A DNA stretch of 11,162 nt from Oceanospirillum sp964342385 (lineage in GTDB: Bacteria; Pseudomonadota; Gammaproteobacteria; Pseudomonadales; Halomonadaceae), in contig CAYFGP010000181.1 of assembly GCA_964342385.1 (NCBI GenBank), forward strand, positions 1 to 11,162. Reading direction: 5' to 3'. Shown piece by piece: positions 1 through 6,164 of this stretch. The position numbers and the translations under genes were made by a program. Below the pieces are notes generated by a model. It worked only from the letters and a program-made list of their open reading frames with translations, was not told where the DNA came from and made no database searches. The stretch's first letter is position 1. Each line of letters starts with the position of its first letter.

Positions 1-745
1 CCCGTCATTGCAGGTCTGCCGTCCTGTGAGCAGGTCTTGAAGTCACGGATTCAGGGAAGAGTTATCTCGGGGCAAACGCCGAATGGATTTCTATTTCAAA
101 CCCGGCTCTGTGGTCTTTGGCTGTAATTCAGGCTTTGCCAATCGCTGGCTGATCCCTCGCTATCCTTTGCTTAAGCAGTGGCAACCGGAAATAGAGCCTT
201 GGTTTTATACCAGTGAAGAGGTGTTTGAGTTGCACGCACAGGAAGTGGATCTGGCGATCTGGTTTGGTGATGGCAAATGGTCCGGTGTGCAGTGCGAAAA
301 GCTGTTTCACGATTATCTGACCCCGCTATATGCCAGTGCCTTATTTAATGAGTCACAGCAGATTACTCAGATGAGCGATCTGGATCAGCATACCTTGCTG
401 CACGATGAGCGTAGCGAAGACTGGCTGCACTGGTTTAATCATGTGGGCCACCAAGCCCCGGAAGTCACTACGGGGGCGAGCTTCAGTGATCATGGTTTAT
501 CACTGGAATGTGCCAGCCGAGGTATGGGCGTTACGTTGGGCAGTTTAATACTGGGGCAGGAGTTAATCGAAACAGGCAAGCTGCAGCAACCACTGGATCA
601 AGTGGTGAAGACACAGCATGCCTTTTATCTGGTGGAGCCGGAGCAACAGCGCCTACGGCCTGCTGTGGCCAAGGCAAAAGAGTGGTTAGTTCAGCAGGCT
701 CGACAGGTCGAAGCTGAGATTGAAGCTAAACTAACCTTCTCTTAG
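1..745 (+). pseudogene. LysR-family regulator (GcvA-like), frameshifted; effector domain intact
   Basis: The open frame 83-745 (220 residues) reads as the effector-binding half of a GcvA-type LysR transcription factor: SGFANRWLIPRYP followed by EVDLAIWFGDGKWSGVQCEKLF is the typical start of that domain, and CASRGMGVTLG fits its later glycine-rich segment. No helix-turn-helix precedes it in frame, since a TGA closes this frame at 38-40. The expected end of the DNA-binding domain (LEVTDSGKSYL) is instead found in another frame at 36-68, and the linker to the effector domain is about 15 residues shorter than usual. An 8-bp direct repeat, GCAGGTCT at 10-17 and 30-37, marks a likely 20-bp insertion: removing 20 nt would join PVIAGL to EVTDSGKSYL in one frame. 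I therefore read this as a regulator with at least two lesions, its 5' end outside the window. A free-standing effector domain from ATG 83 is possible, but no convincing ribosome site precedes it. Confidence 0.6.
10..37. repeat. 8-bp direct repeat flanking a probable 20-bp insertion
   Basis: GCAGGTCT occurs at 10-17 and again at 30-37, a 20-bp period inside the end of the LysR DNA-binding domain. Twenty is not a multiple of three, so the event shifts frame. Seen directly; the insertion reading is inference. Confidence 0.45.
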
Positions 746-795
746 TCCTTTTTGAACTCCCTCTTAATGCTCTAAATAAGTCTTTCGTAAAGAGA

Positions 796-1893
796 TTAAT
801 CTTCCCGAGCGGCGGTGATAATCTTCTCCGCCGGTGTGCCGCTGATCTGCCAACCCAGACAGCGGGCACTGCCGCCCATAAAGCAGACACTTTCTGCATT
901 GATCGGTACCACCACTTTTGAGGTATTGGCTTGCACTAGGTCAATCACATCACTGTCCAAACTTTCCCCAAAGACCGGCATATAGACGTATTGATCAGTC
1001 ACCAGTGCATTAGCGTAGATACCGCAGGCAGAAGCAAAGTCTTTATCCCAGACTTCATCATCAAACTGTACCGGAATCTCTAAAATCTCGATGCCTGGGA
1101 AAGACGCGTGAAGCTCAGCAAAGATCTCTTCTCGTAGCCCGCTCAGCTCACCATCGTATTTATTGATCGCTAGTACATTGTCTTCGATAAACATCACCAT
1201 ACCATCGGCATGGGCCAGGCCTTCTGGATCATCGGATGGGATAATAGCTACCTCAGTAGCAGCAAGCAGCTCTTTTAAAACCGCTTTACCTTCGGTTTTA
1301 CTTAAGCCGTTATCCTGTAGAAAACGGTCGCTGACAATCACCCGACCCTTGTGGTTATCCACCAGATTACCGCCATCCAGAATCAGGTCGCTGCCGGGGT
1401 AATGAATACCTAGGCGATCGGTAAAATCGATAAATTTGTTCTGCACCTCATCGGCTGCAACCTGATCACCGCCTTGAGCCGCTGCGGCATAACGGAACTG
1501 CACCGGGTTATGAGGATTCACCGTGGTGGGATCGCGCATCCAGATATCGTACATGGGGGCTTCCAGCAGAATATCTTCCGGTAGCTCTTTCGCAAATAGC
1601 GCTAAGGCTTTTTTATCCCCCAGTACGACAACGTTATCTTTGCCCATAATGGACTTGGCGTAAGCGATATTAAACTCGATGATCTGATCGTAGACGTCAC
1701 GATAGTAGGGTTCGTCAGCAGCCGGTGCGGACAACACAATCAGCTGACGATCATCACGGTGTTGATTGGCATAGACTTCAGCTTCAGGAGTCGATTCAGG
1801 GTGAATCCCCATAGCGTTAGCCAGGCTGTTGTGATGTAAAACACTGCTGCTTAAAAGTACTGTGGATAGCGCGGCCAGAGCAAATTTCTTCAT
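796..1893 (-). CDS. exported agmatine/peptidylarginine deiminase family protein
   Basis: Guanidine-modifying hydrolase of the PAD_porph / agmatine deiminase type. The family hydrolyses a guanidinium group (agmatine to N-carbamoylputrescine, or arginine side chains to citrulline) with release of ammonia. From the chosen start the protein has 365 residues. Residues 1-27 form a signal peptide (MKKFALAALSTVLLSSSVL, cleavage near NSLANA), so it acts in the periplasm or outside. Expected catalytic residues are visible: D116-x-W-x-R-D121 (DIWMRD), DGGN at 173-176, H228-A-D230-G, and nucleophile C345 in GGSARC. The frame stays open upstream to 2013, but ATG 1893 has a strong ribosome site (AAGGAG, 6-nt spacing) and starts exactly at the signal peptide. 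It is divergent from the binding protein at 2292. Ordinary agmatine deiminases are cytoplasmic, so an exported form suggests use of external agmatine or peptidyl-arginine; substrate not determinable. Confidence 0.85.
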   Translation of the reverse strand: MKKFALAALSTVLLSSSVLHHNSLANAMGIHPESTPEAEVYANQHRDDRQLIVLSAPAADEPYYRDVYDQIIEFNIAYAKSIMGKDNVVVLGDKKALALFAKELPEDILLEAPMYDIWMRDPTTVNPHNPVQFRYAAAAQGGDQVAADEVQNKFIDFTDRLGIHYPGSDLILDGGNLVDNHKGRVIVSDRFLQDNGLSKTEGKAVLKELLAATEVAIIPSDDPEGLAHADGMVMFIEDNVLAINKYDGELSGLREEIFAELHASFPGIEILEIPVQFDDEVWDKDFASACGIYANALVTDQYVYMPVFGESLDSDVIDLVQANTSKVVVPINAESVCFMGGSARCLGWQISGTPAEKIITAARED

Positions 1894-1899
1894 GGTTAT

Positions 1900-1905
1900 C
1901 TCCTT
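1900..1905 (-). promoter_or_regulatory. ribosome binding site that fixes the deiminase start
   Basis: AAGGAG on the minus strand, 6 nt before the ATG at 1893. It supports this start over the longer open frame reaching 2013, whose extra 40 residues lie ahead of a clear signal peptide. Confidence 0.8.
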
Positions 1906-1976
1906 GGGATTATCCAGTCTGCGCTGGATCTTTATCATTGAAAAACAGGAGCCAGCCCAGGTCTCACTTGAGGCAT

Positions 1977-2008
1977 CTCTCTTCAGAGAGCTATCCTCAG
2001 AGCGCTCT
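1977..2008. repeat. pair of short palindromes in the deiminase leader
   Basis: CTCTCT-TC-AGAGAG at 1977-1990 and AGAGCGCTCT at 1999-2008 lie about 85-115 nt upstream of the deiminase ATG, in the presumed transcript leader. They could form alternative RNA hairpins or be protein sites. Seen directly; role unknown. Confidence 0.4.
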
Positions 2009-2208
2009 TCCAAAAAGGGGATAAACCTGTACTGACTCAGCTGTAATCAAGATATTTCTCGGGGCGTGAGATAACAAACGATGAAATTTGATTGCATTAG
2101 CTCATTTTTTTCATACATGTCTATCTGTATATGCAGTAACCAAAAAGCATCAACGGACGCTGTCTAGCTTCAGAAATTTTTATGGGTGTACTCGAGATAA
2201 TGTATCGG

Positions 2209-2236
2209 TTGAGCTTTGATTTGGCTTCTTTATCAA
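2209..2236 (+). promoter_or_regulatory. candidate sigma70 promoter for the binding-protein gene
   Basis: TTGAGC (2209-2214), 16-nt spacer, TATCAA (2231-2236). Each hexamer matches the consensus at four of six positions, and the spacing to the ATG at 2292 is plausible. Weak by itself. Confidence 0.3.
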
Positions 2237-2250
2237 GGTAAGTGTTTTTT

Positions 2251-2273
2251 TGTCCTAAAATCTAATCAGGACA
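2251..2273. promoter_or_regulatory. inverted repeat upstream of the binding-protein gene
   Basis: TGTCCT (2251-2256) and AGGACA (2268-2273) are perfect inverted arms separated by 11 nt. The centre-to-centre spacing of 17 nt is close to two helical turns, as for a dimeric repressor site, and the site ends 18 nt before the ATG. It could also be a hairpin in the leader. The T-run just before it (2244-2251) is on the wrong side for a forward terminator. Confidence 0.35.
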
Positions 2274-2291
2274 GATTGAGTGGGGTGGAAT

Positions 2292-2969
2292 ATGAAAGCA
2301 GTTTCTCTAGGTCATTGGCTTCTGGCCACAATGGTGGCTTTTGGCATCTTGTTGATATCTCCAGGTCTTAGGGCTGATAGTTACACGATTTCTACCTTTA
2401 AGCTGGGCGACACTATGGAGGCGGCTCAAGTCATCCGCACGCTTTATGAAAGCCTTGGTCATCGAGTGAACATTCAGGAATTGCCGGGCCGAAGAGCTTT
2501 AGTGGATAGCAATGAAGGTAAATATGACGGTGAACTGGTAAGAATTGGAGGAACCGAGCATCAGTATCCCAATTTGATACCTGTGCCAACGCCTATTATG
2601 CAGTCTAAAACGGTAGTGGTAACACTAACCTCAGCTCCTATCAGTCCAGGTGGTTGGCGCGATCTGCAAGGTTTTCGTATTGCTATACCAACAGGGGTTC
2701 AATTAATTGAAAATAGAGCGAAGGAGTATCAAATAGAGCACGTAAAAGTAACGGATGCTCAATCTATCTTACAAATGCTGGAGCACAAACGTATCGATTT
2801 AACAGTGATGCCCCTGACGATGGCCAAGCAATACCCCGAGCCCAATCAATTGAGAATAGTATCCCCGCCAATGGAAACGGTTGATCTTTTTCACTATGTT
2901 CATGTAAAGAATCGACACCTTGTTCAGGCGTTGGATAAAAAGCTGAAAGAAATTAAAGAGCAGCAGTAA
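2292..2969 (+). CDS. periplasmic solute-binding protein (family 3-like)
   Basis: A 225-residue exported protein of the bacterial extracellular solute-binding family 3 type (amino-acid-type binding fold). Residues 1-28 are a signal peptide with a long hydrophobic core (LLATMVAFGILLI) and probable cleavage after LRA. The mature part follows the family pattern: YTISTFKLGD as the first strand, LYESLGHRV as the first helix region, GKYDGELVRIGG as the segment placing an acidic residue and arginine near the ligand, then PNLIPVPTPIM and, later, LQGFRIAIPTGVQ and RIDLTVMPLTMA. A GTG at 2280 would add four residues; ATG 2292 is preferred because the signal peptide begins there, although the ribosome site (GGGGTGG) is poor. 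No permease or ATPase gene adjoins it. Such orphan proteins are common in marine gammaproteobacteria and may act as sensors or remain uncharacterised. It is divergent from the exported deiminase. Confidence 0.8.
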   Translation: MKAVSLGHWLLATMVAFGILLISPGLRADSYTISTFKLGDTMEAAQVIRTLYESLGHRVNIQELPGRRALVDSNEGKYDGELVRIGGTEHQYPNLIPVPTPIMQSKTVVVTLTSAPISPGGWRDLQGFRIAIPTGVQLIENRAKEYQIEHVKVTDAQSILQMLEHKRIDLTVMPLTMAKQYPEPNQLRIVSPPMETVDLFHYVHVKNRHLVQALDKKLKEIKEQQ

Positions 2970-3009
2970 TGGTCTCTTTTCTCTGCTGAATTCATGCAGG
3001 GTCAAGCTC

Positions 3010-3024
3010 TCACTTTTAAAGTGA
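3010..3024. repeat. 15-bp perfect palindrome after the binding-protein gene
   Basis: TCACTTT-T-AAAGTGA, perfect arms around one central base, 41 nt after the stop at 2969. With a 1-nt centre it cannot be a terminator hairpin; a protein site is possible but nothing around it supports a role. No other gene is supported in 2970-3172. Confidence 0.3.
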
Positions 3025-3172
3025 AGTTCTACAGCTTCCTGTGTTATTCGGGGGGAGAGTATCTGCTGCGGTATGGTAGTCCAGAACATAGATACGTGTC
3101 ACAACAAGAGTCTGATCTTTTGAACCTAATTCAACATAAGCTGGATATAAGACACAAGGGCTTTTAGCAAAA

Positions 3173-3262
3173 TTAGATAGGGATCGCCAGGCCGATTACG
3201 ATGCCAATGATTGTGGTGCCAAGGATGACATGTAGGGGGTGCTTGATTATCCAATCCACCAT
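3173..3262 (-). CDS. 29-residue single-helix membrane protein
   Basis: A very short frame: MVDWIIKHPLHVILGTTIIG followed by IVIGLAIPI and a TAA. The first 8-10 residues are polar and carry a lysine and two histidines; residues 11-29 are wholly hydrophobic and glycine-rich, long enough for one membrane span. A ribosome site GAGGGG (minus strand, 3276-3271) sits 8 nt before the ATG and overlaps the stop codon of the upstream small gene, with 13 nt between the genes, so the two look translationally coupled. The family is not recognised. Small hydrophobic proteins of this shape include regulators of transporters, type I toxins and holin-like peptides, and nothing here picks between them. The start with its ribosome site is the best evidence that it is real. 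Confidence 0.55.
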   Translation of the reverse strand: MVDWIIKHPLHVILGTTIIGIVIGLAIPI

Positions 3263-3275
3263 CTCTATTTCCCCT

Positions 3276-3449
3276 CTATACGGATAAATTCATAAGGTGC
3301 TTGACCGCTGTCACTAAGGCGATAGCTAACGCTCCGGCAGATAATGCCACTTTGACAATGTTAACTACTACATTAATTTTCAGACTTTCTGTTTCAGCCT
3401 TAAGTTTAGCAATATTGGCTAAGCGTTCCTGTGTTTCAATGTCATCCAT
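3276..3449 (-). CDS. 57-residue small membrane protein
   Basis: The frame starts ATG GAT GAC at 3449 and ends TAG at 3276. Residues 1-24 (MDDIETQERLANIAKLKAET and on) are charged and heptad-like, suggesting a short amphipathic or coiled-coil helix. Residues 26-50 (INVVVNIVKVALSAGALAIA and on) form one hydrophobic span, followed by a short KHLMNLSV tail. A purine-rich GAGAGA lies shortly before the start. It is followed after 13 nt by the 29-residue membrane gene, and codon use looks normal. It is not recognised as a named family; a short coiled coil plus one transmembrane helix recalls small phage or plasmid membrane proteins, but no phage genes adjoin it. It lies 86 nt after the end of the enolase-superfamily operon on the same strand, so it could be read through from that operon or have its own promoter. 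Confidence 0.65.
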   Translation of the reverse strand: MDDIETQERLANIAKLKAETESLKINVVVNIVKVALSAGALAIALVTAVKHLMNLSV

Positions 3450-3535
3450 GACGATCTCTCTATATGGTTATTATTAAAAAACCAAACATCAATCTTACTC
3501 CTTACTAGCCAAGAGGCAATACGTTACTCCTGCTT

Positions 3536-4714
3536 TTAAAGTCTGCATTGTTCCACCAAATCCCAATTTAACTCAGCTCCCAATCCAGGACTCTCAGTAT
3601 CGATTTTCACATTACCATCAGAGGTGATTTCAAGTGGATTAAGAATCAGCTCTTGGCGTAGTACCGATGGACTGGTGGAATATTCCAGTGGCTCGATACC
3701 CGGTTGAGCGCAGAGAAATTGGGCATTGACCGCCAGAGTAATTTCGGTGTTGTAGCCGTGAGGAATAATACGTTTCACTTGCGGTGTAATCAGATCTCTT
3801 AACTTTAAGGTTTCACTGATACCGCCAAACATGGTGATATCGGGTTGGGCAATATCAAAGGCATTTGTCTCCAGATAGGGTTGAAACTCTTTGACGGTAG
3901 TAAAACCCAAATCACCGACCCCGATAGGTAAAAGCGTTGAAGACTTCAGGCGTTGGTGATCGGCTAAATTGTCCAGCTCAAATGGGGCTTCGATCCATTT
4001 AAAATCCAGGTTTTCCAGCGTATCAACAAACGGAATCAGTTGTTCGTAGCGGGTAAACTCCATCGCCACATCCAGCATTAGCTTGATATCCTGGCCGACA
4101 TAGTTTCTTAACTCAGTCAGATTGGCGATAGCTTTTTCAGTGTCCTGCCACCAGGGCTCGACGCAGATTTTGATACGGCGGAAGCCCTGTTCCAGATACG
4201 GGCTGATCTGTGCTTTAAAGGCTTCCGGCTCTTCCTGCATGGGGTAGATGGTGGCATAAGCGGGCAGTTGCTGGTGGCGACTTCCGATACCCTTTCCAGC
4301 ATAACCCGCTCCAGCACAGCCTTCTGGTGCCAGATAGTGATTAAGCGGTTTACCTGCTGTGCGGGCAAACAGATCCCACAGGGCGATATCCAGAGCACTA
4401 ATCGCATGCAATGTGGCACCATGGCGACCATGCCAGTTGGTGTGTTGATACATTTTTTGCCACAGGCGACGCGGGTCATCCAGCGTTTCGCCTTCCAGCA
4501 AAGCAGCCAGTCCACAGGACAGGTGGTTATAGGGTGGAGATTCAATCAGGGCCTTAACGATTTGTGGCGGAGAATCAGATTCACCAATGCCGTACAGGCC
4601 GTTTTCGCCATGCACAACGACCAGAACATTTTGGTAGCTGCCTTCAAAGCGGACAAAATCTGCTTGAGGGTCCTGTAGGCAGAACACCTCAACTTTTTCT
4701 ATACGTGTAGCCAT
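3536..4714 (-). CDS. enolase-superfamily (mandelate racemase-like) enzyme B
   Basis: A 392-residue protein with the two-domain layout of the mandelate racemase subgroup: N-terminal capping domain (about 1-125, with GLYGIGESD and ALDIALWDLFARTAGKPL) and a metal-binding barrel. By pattern, metal ligands are D215 (LMLDVAM), E242 (WIEAPFE) and D268 (IGVGD; the third ligand is more often Glu). A His-Asp dyad is visible as D292 (AQPDI) and H319 (IPHG), with E344 (PLEYS) near the family's last acid. The KxK motif reads K182-I-C184, so the second lysine is cysteine. Family members abstract the alpha proton of a carboxylate, leading to racemisation or loss of water. A kept His-Asp dyad without the second lysine fits sugar-acid-type dehydratases (inference). 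It is last in the FAD-BCCT-enolase unit, separated from enzyme A by a palindromic element. Substrate unknown. Confidence 0.85.
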   Translation of the reverse strand: MATRIEKVEVFCLQDPQADFVRFEGSYQNVLVVVHGENGLYGIGESDSPPQIVKALIESPPYNHLSCGLAALLEGETLDDPRRLWQKMYQHTNWHGRHGATLHAISALDIALWDLFARTAGKPLNHYLAPEGCAGAGYAGKGIGSRHQQLPAYATIYPMQEEPEAFKAQISPYLEQGFRRIKICVEPWWQDTEKAIANLTELRNYVGQDIKLMLDVAMEFTRYEQLIPFVDTLENLDFKWIEAPFELDNLADHQRLKSSTLLPIGVGDLGFTTVKEFQPYLETNAFDIAQPDITMFGGISETLKLRDLITPQVKRIIPHGYNTEITLAVNAQFLCAQPGIEPLEYSTSPSVLRQELILNPLEITSDGNVKIDTESPGLGAELNWDLVEQCRL

Positions 4715-4777
4715 AGGGGTATTGCCTTATAGATATCACAACAACGAGGTGCTTGGAGGAGCTATCCGCCATGCACT

Positions 4778-4969
4778 GCTTGTGTAGGTTGGGCTGAGCG
4801 CAAGCACAAGGCGTTTTGATGGCATGATTCCTATTGCGCGAACCCCAACGCGGATTTACCCTTCAACAATTATGTATCGGGGGTACGCCAATCTGCCGTT
4901 GGGGTTCACTTTTTCAATACCGGCGTCATCAGCAGGACCTAAGCTCCGCTCAGCCCAACTTACACAAGC
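4778..4969. repeat. composite nested inverted repeat (REP/MITE-like)
   Basis: Outer arms of 23 bp at 4778-4800 and 4947-4969 are inverted copies with one mismatch; each contains GTTGGGCTGAGCG or its complement, and the left arm also carries the GTAG tetranucleotide seen in many REP elements. Inside lie inner arms of 11 bp, GAACCCCAACG (4840-4850) and CGTTGGGGTTC (4897-4907), plus further imperfect pairing (GGATTTACCC against GGGGGTACGCC). About 190 bp overall, with no coding capacity or clear target-site duplication. It fills most of the 294-nt gap between the two enolase-superfamily genes and would fold strongly in the polycistronic transcript. Short GTTGGG-type palindromes recur in many proteobacterial genomes, so I read it as a mobile repeat. 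It may lower or uncouple expression of the distal gene or stabilise the upstream message. Confidence 0.75.
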
Positions 4970-5008
4970 CTCATTTCAATTAAGAAATTGATGTGGGAAA
5001 TTAACCAG

Positions 5009-6148
5009 TTAAAGCTCAAAGCGTCGGTGTTGATAGATAAAGGGCTCTAGCTCATCCCAGTCCATCTCTACACCTAAGCCCGGTAACTCTGTCGGGTTGA
5101 TATAACCGTCTGCATCTGGGCGAAATACCTGTTTGGCACCTACTTCATATTTCTCATAAGGCGCGGCTTGTTCGAAATAATCGCAGTTGCTATAGGCCAG
5201 CATCAGGTGCAGGTTGGCTGCTTGCGTCAGGGTATAACCCCAGGACTGAACCTCGGCTTTCATTCCCATGGCTTGAGTCGCGCCCATCACCTTGATCGCT
5301 CCGGTGTAGCCGCCAATACTGGTGACATCAAAGCGGCTGCGATCCCAGGCGCGCATCTGCATGGCATGTTTGATCAGATAAGCATTCGGTAAAGAGTTAC
5401 CACCACAAATCACATCAATATCCAGGGCATCCGCCAGCACTTTGTAACTATCCAGATCTGCATCGGGCAGAGGCTCTTCAAAGAACTCCCACTGATACTG
5501 ATCTAATACCCGGCCCATTTTTAACGCCTGCTCCAGGTTGTAGTTGGCATCCACATCCAGACTCCAACCGATACTCTGTCCGCCAACAATTTTTCCGGAG
5601 AACTCTTTCTGTAGGGCATGAACCAGTGCCAGATCCTCTTCAAACACACAGCGGGGATGGATCTTGATGGCGTTAAAACCCTGATCCAGCATCTGATGAC
5701 AGTACTGAATATAGTCCTCAATGGTGTCGAGCAAAGGGCTGGAGGCATAAGCCCGTACCTTGTCTTTAGCTGCGCCAAGCATCTGATAGATAGGCAGCCC
5801 CATGGATTTGGCTTTGGCATCATGTAGTGCGATATCAAACAATGAGATCGGCAGATGCTTTAATGGTACGTATTTTCCACTCAGCTCCTGCTGAATTCTT
5901 GGAATATCGTACAGACCTTTACCCAGCAGAAAAGGTGTCATCAGTGCTGCACTGTGAAAAGCGGTCTGATCAAACTCGTGTTCGGTATAGGTGGTTAAAC
6001 CAGCGATACCTTCCAGACCGTTATCAAAAGTCAGTCGGACCACGATCATGGCTTCGCACATTGGACCGAGGAAAGAAGACCAGCTGACCTTCTCTCCATC
6101 AGGACCAATCGCATAAAGATCTACGGCTTTAACGATTGGCTGTGTCAT
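5009..6148 (-). CDS. enolase-superfamily (mandelate racemase-like) enzyme A, atypical active site
   Basis: A 379-residue protein with capping domain (1-125; NGLEGIAGLTTY and FDIALHDAKAKSMGLPIYQML) and barrel domain of the mandelate racemase / muconate lactonising type. Visible active-site elements are K162-I-H164 in place of KxK, D200 (VDANYN) as first metal ligand and E224 (EFFEEPLP) as second. Two usual residues differ: where GE normally gives the third ligand the sequence is GGN251SL, and where the barrel's seventh strand normally has a catalytic histidine it reads EVQ301SWGYT, so glutamine replaces histidine by my alignment. D274 (RFDVTS) is kept. The gene begins 16 nt after the BCCT gene with a good ribosome site (AGGGGAGA), so they are co-transcribed. 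It is either an enzyme with different chemistry or one that uses H164 or K162 alone as base. Substrate unknown; the neighbouring carrier suggests an ammonium-bearing carboxylate. Confidence 0.85.
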   Translation of the reverse strand: MTQPIVKAVDLYAIGPDGEKVSWSSFLGPMCEAMIVVRLTFDNGLEGIAGLTTYTEHEFDQTAFHSAALMTPFLLGKGLYDIPRIQQELSGKYVPLKHLPISLFDIALHDAKAKSMGLPIYQMLGAAKDKVRAYASSPLLDTIEDYIQYCHQMLDQGFNAIKIHPRCVFEEDLALVHALQKEFSGKIVGGQSIGWSLDVDANYNLEQALKMGRVLDQYQWEFFEEPLPDADLDSYKVLADALDIDVICGGNSLPNAYLIKHAMQMRAWDRSRFDVTSIGGYTGAIKVMGATQAMGMKAEVQSWGYTLTQAANLHLMLAYSNCDYFEQAAPYEKYEVGAKQVFRPDADGYINPTELPGLGVEMDWDELEPFIYQHRRFEL

Positions 6149-6164
6149 TGGATTCTCCCCTCTA

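Larger units (their letters stand above)
1894..2291. other. divergent intergenic region, deiminase / binding protein
   Basis: About 400 bp without a supported gene, carrying the promoters of two divergent genes. On the minus strand a weak candidate promoter is TTGATG (2153-2148), 16-nt spacer, TATACA (2131-2126), which would give a leader of over 200 nt. That leader holds two short palindromes: CTCTCT-TC-AGAGAG (1977-1990) and AGAGCGCTCT (1999-2008). On the plus strand there is a candidate promoter at 2209-2236 and an inverted repeat at 2251-2273, listed separately. No conserved RNA family was recognised. Confidence 0.5.

Noticed and set aside
746..795. Intrinsic terminator between the convergent LysR and deiminase genes
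   Set aside because: Only a 5-bp hairpin (TCTTT-CGT-AAAGA) without a clear U-tract.
1894..2013. N-terminal extension of the deiminase frame to an ATG at 2013
   Set aside because: A signal peptide and a strong ribosome site sit at ATG 1893; the extra 40 residues are polar and would bury the signal peptide.
2799..3089. Minus-strand 96-residue frame overlapping the binding-protein gene
   Set aside because: Mostly antisense to a well-supported gene; no domain, no ribosome site, and composition of a shadow frame.
4117..4678. Other long frames (both strands) within enzyme B
   Set aside because: Alternative-frame shadows of the enolase-superfamily gene, rich in Arg/Pro/Ser with no recognisable domain.
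4778..4969. CRISPR array or transposase gene in the repeat region
   Set aside because: The repeats are inverted and nested rather than regularly spaced direct repeats, and there is no coding frame of useful length.
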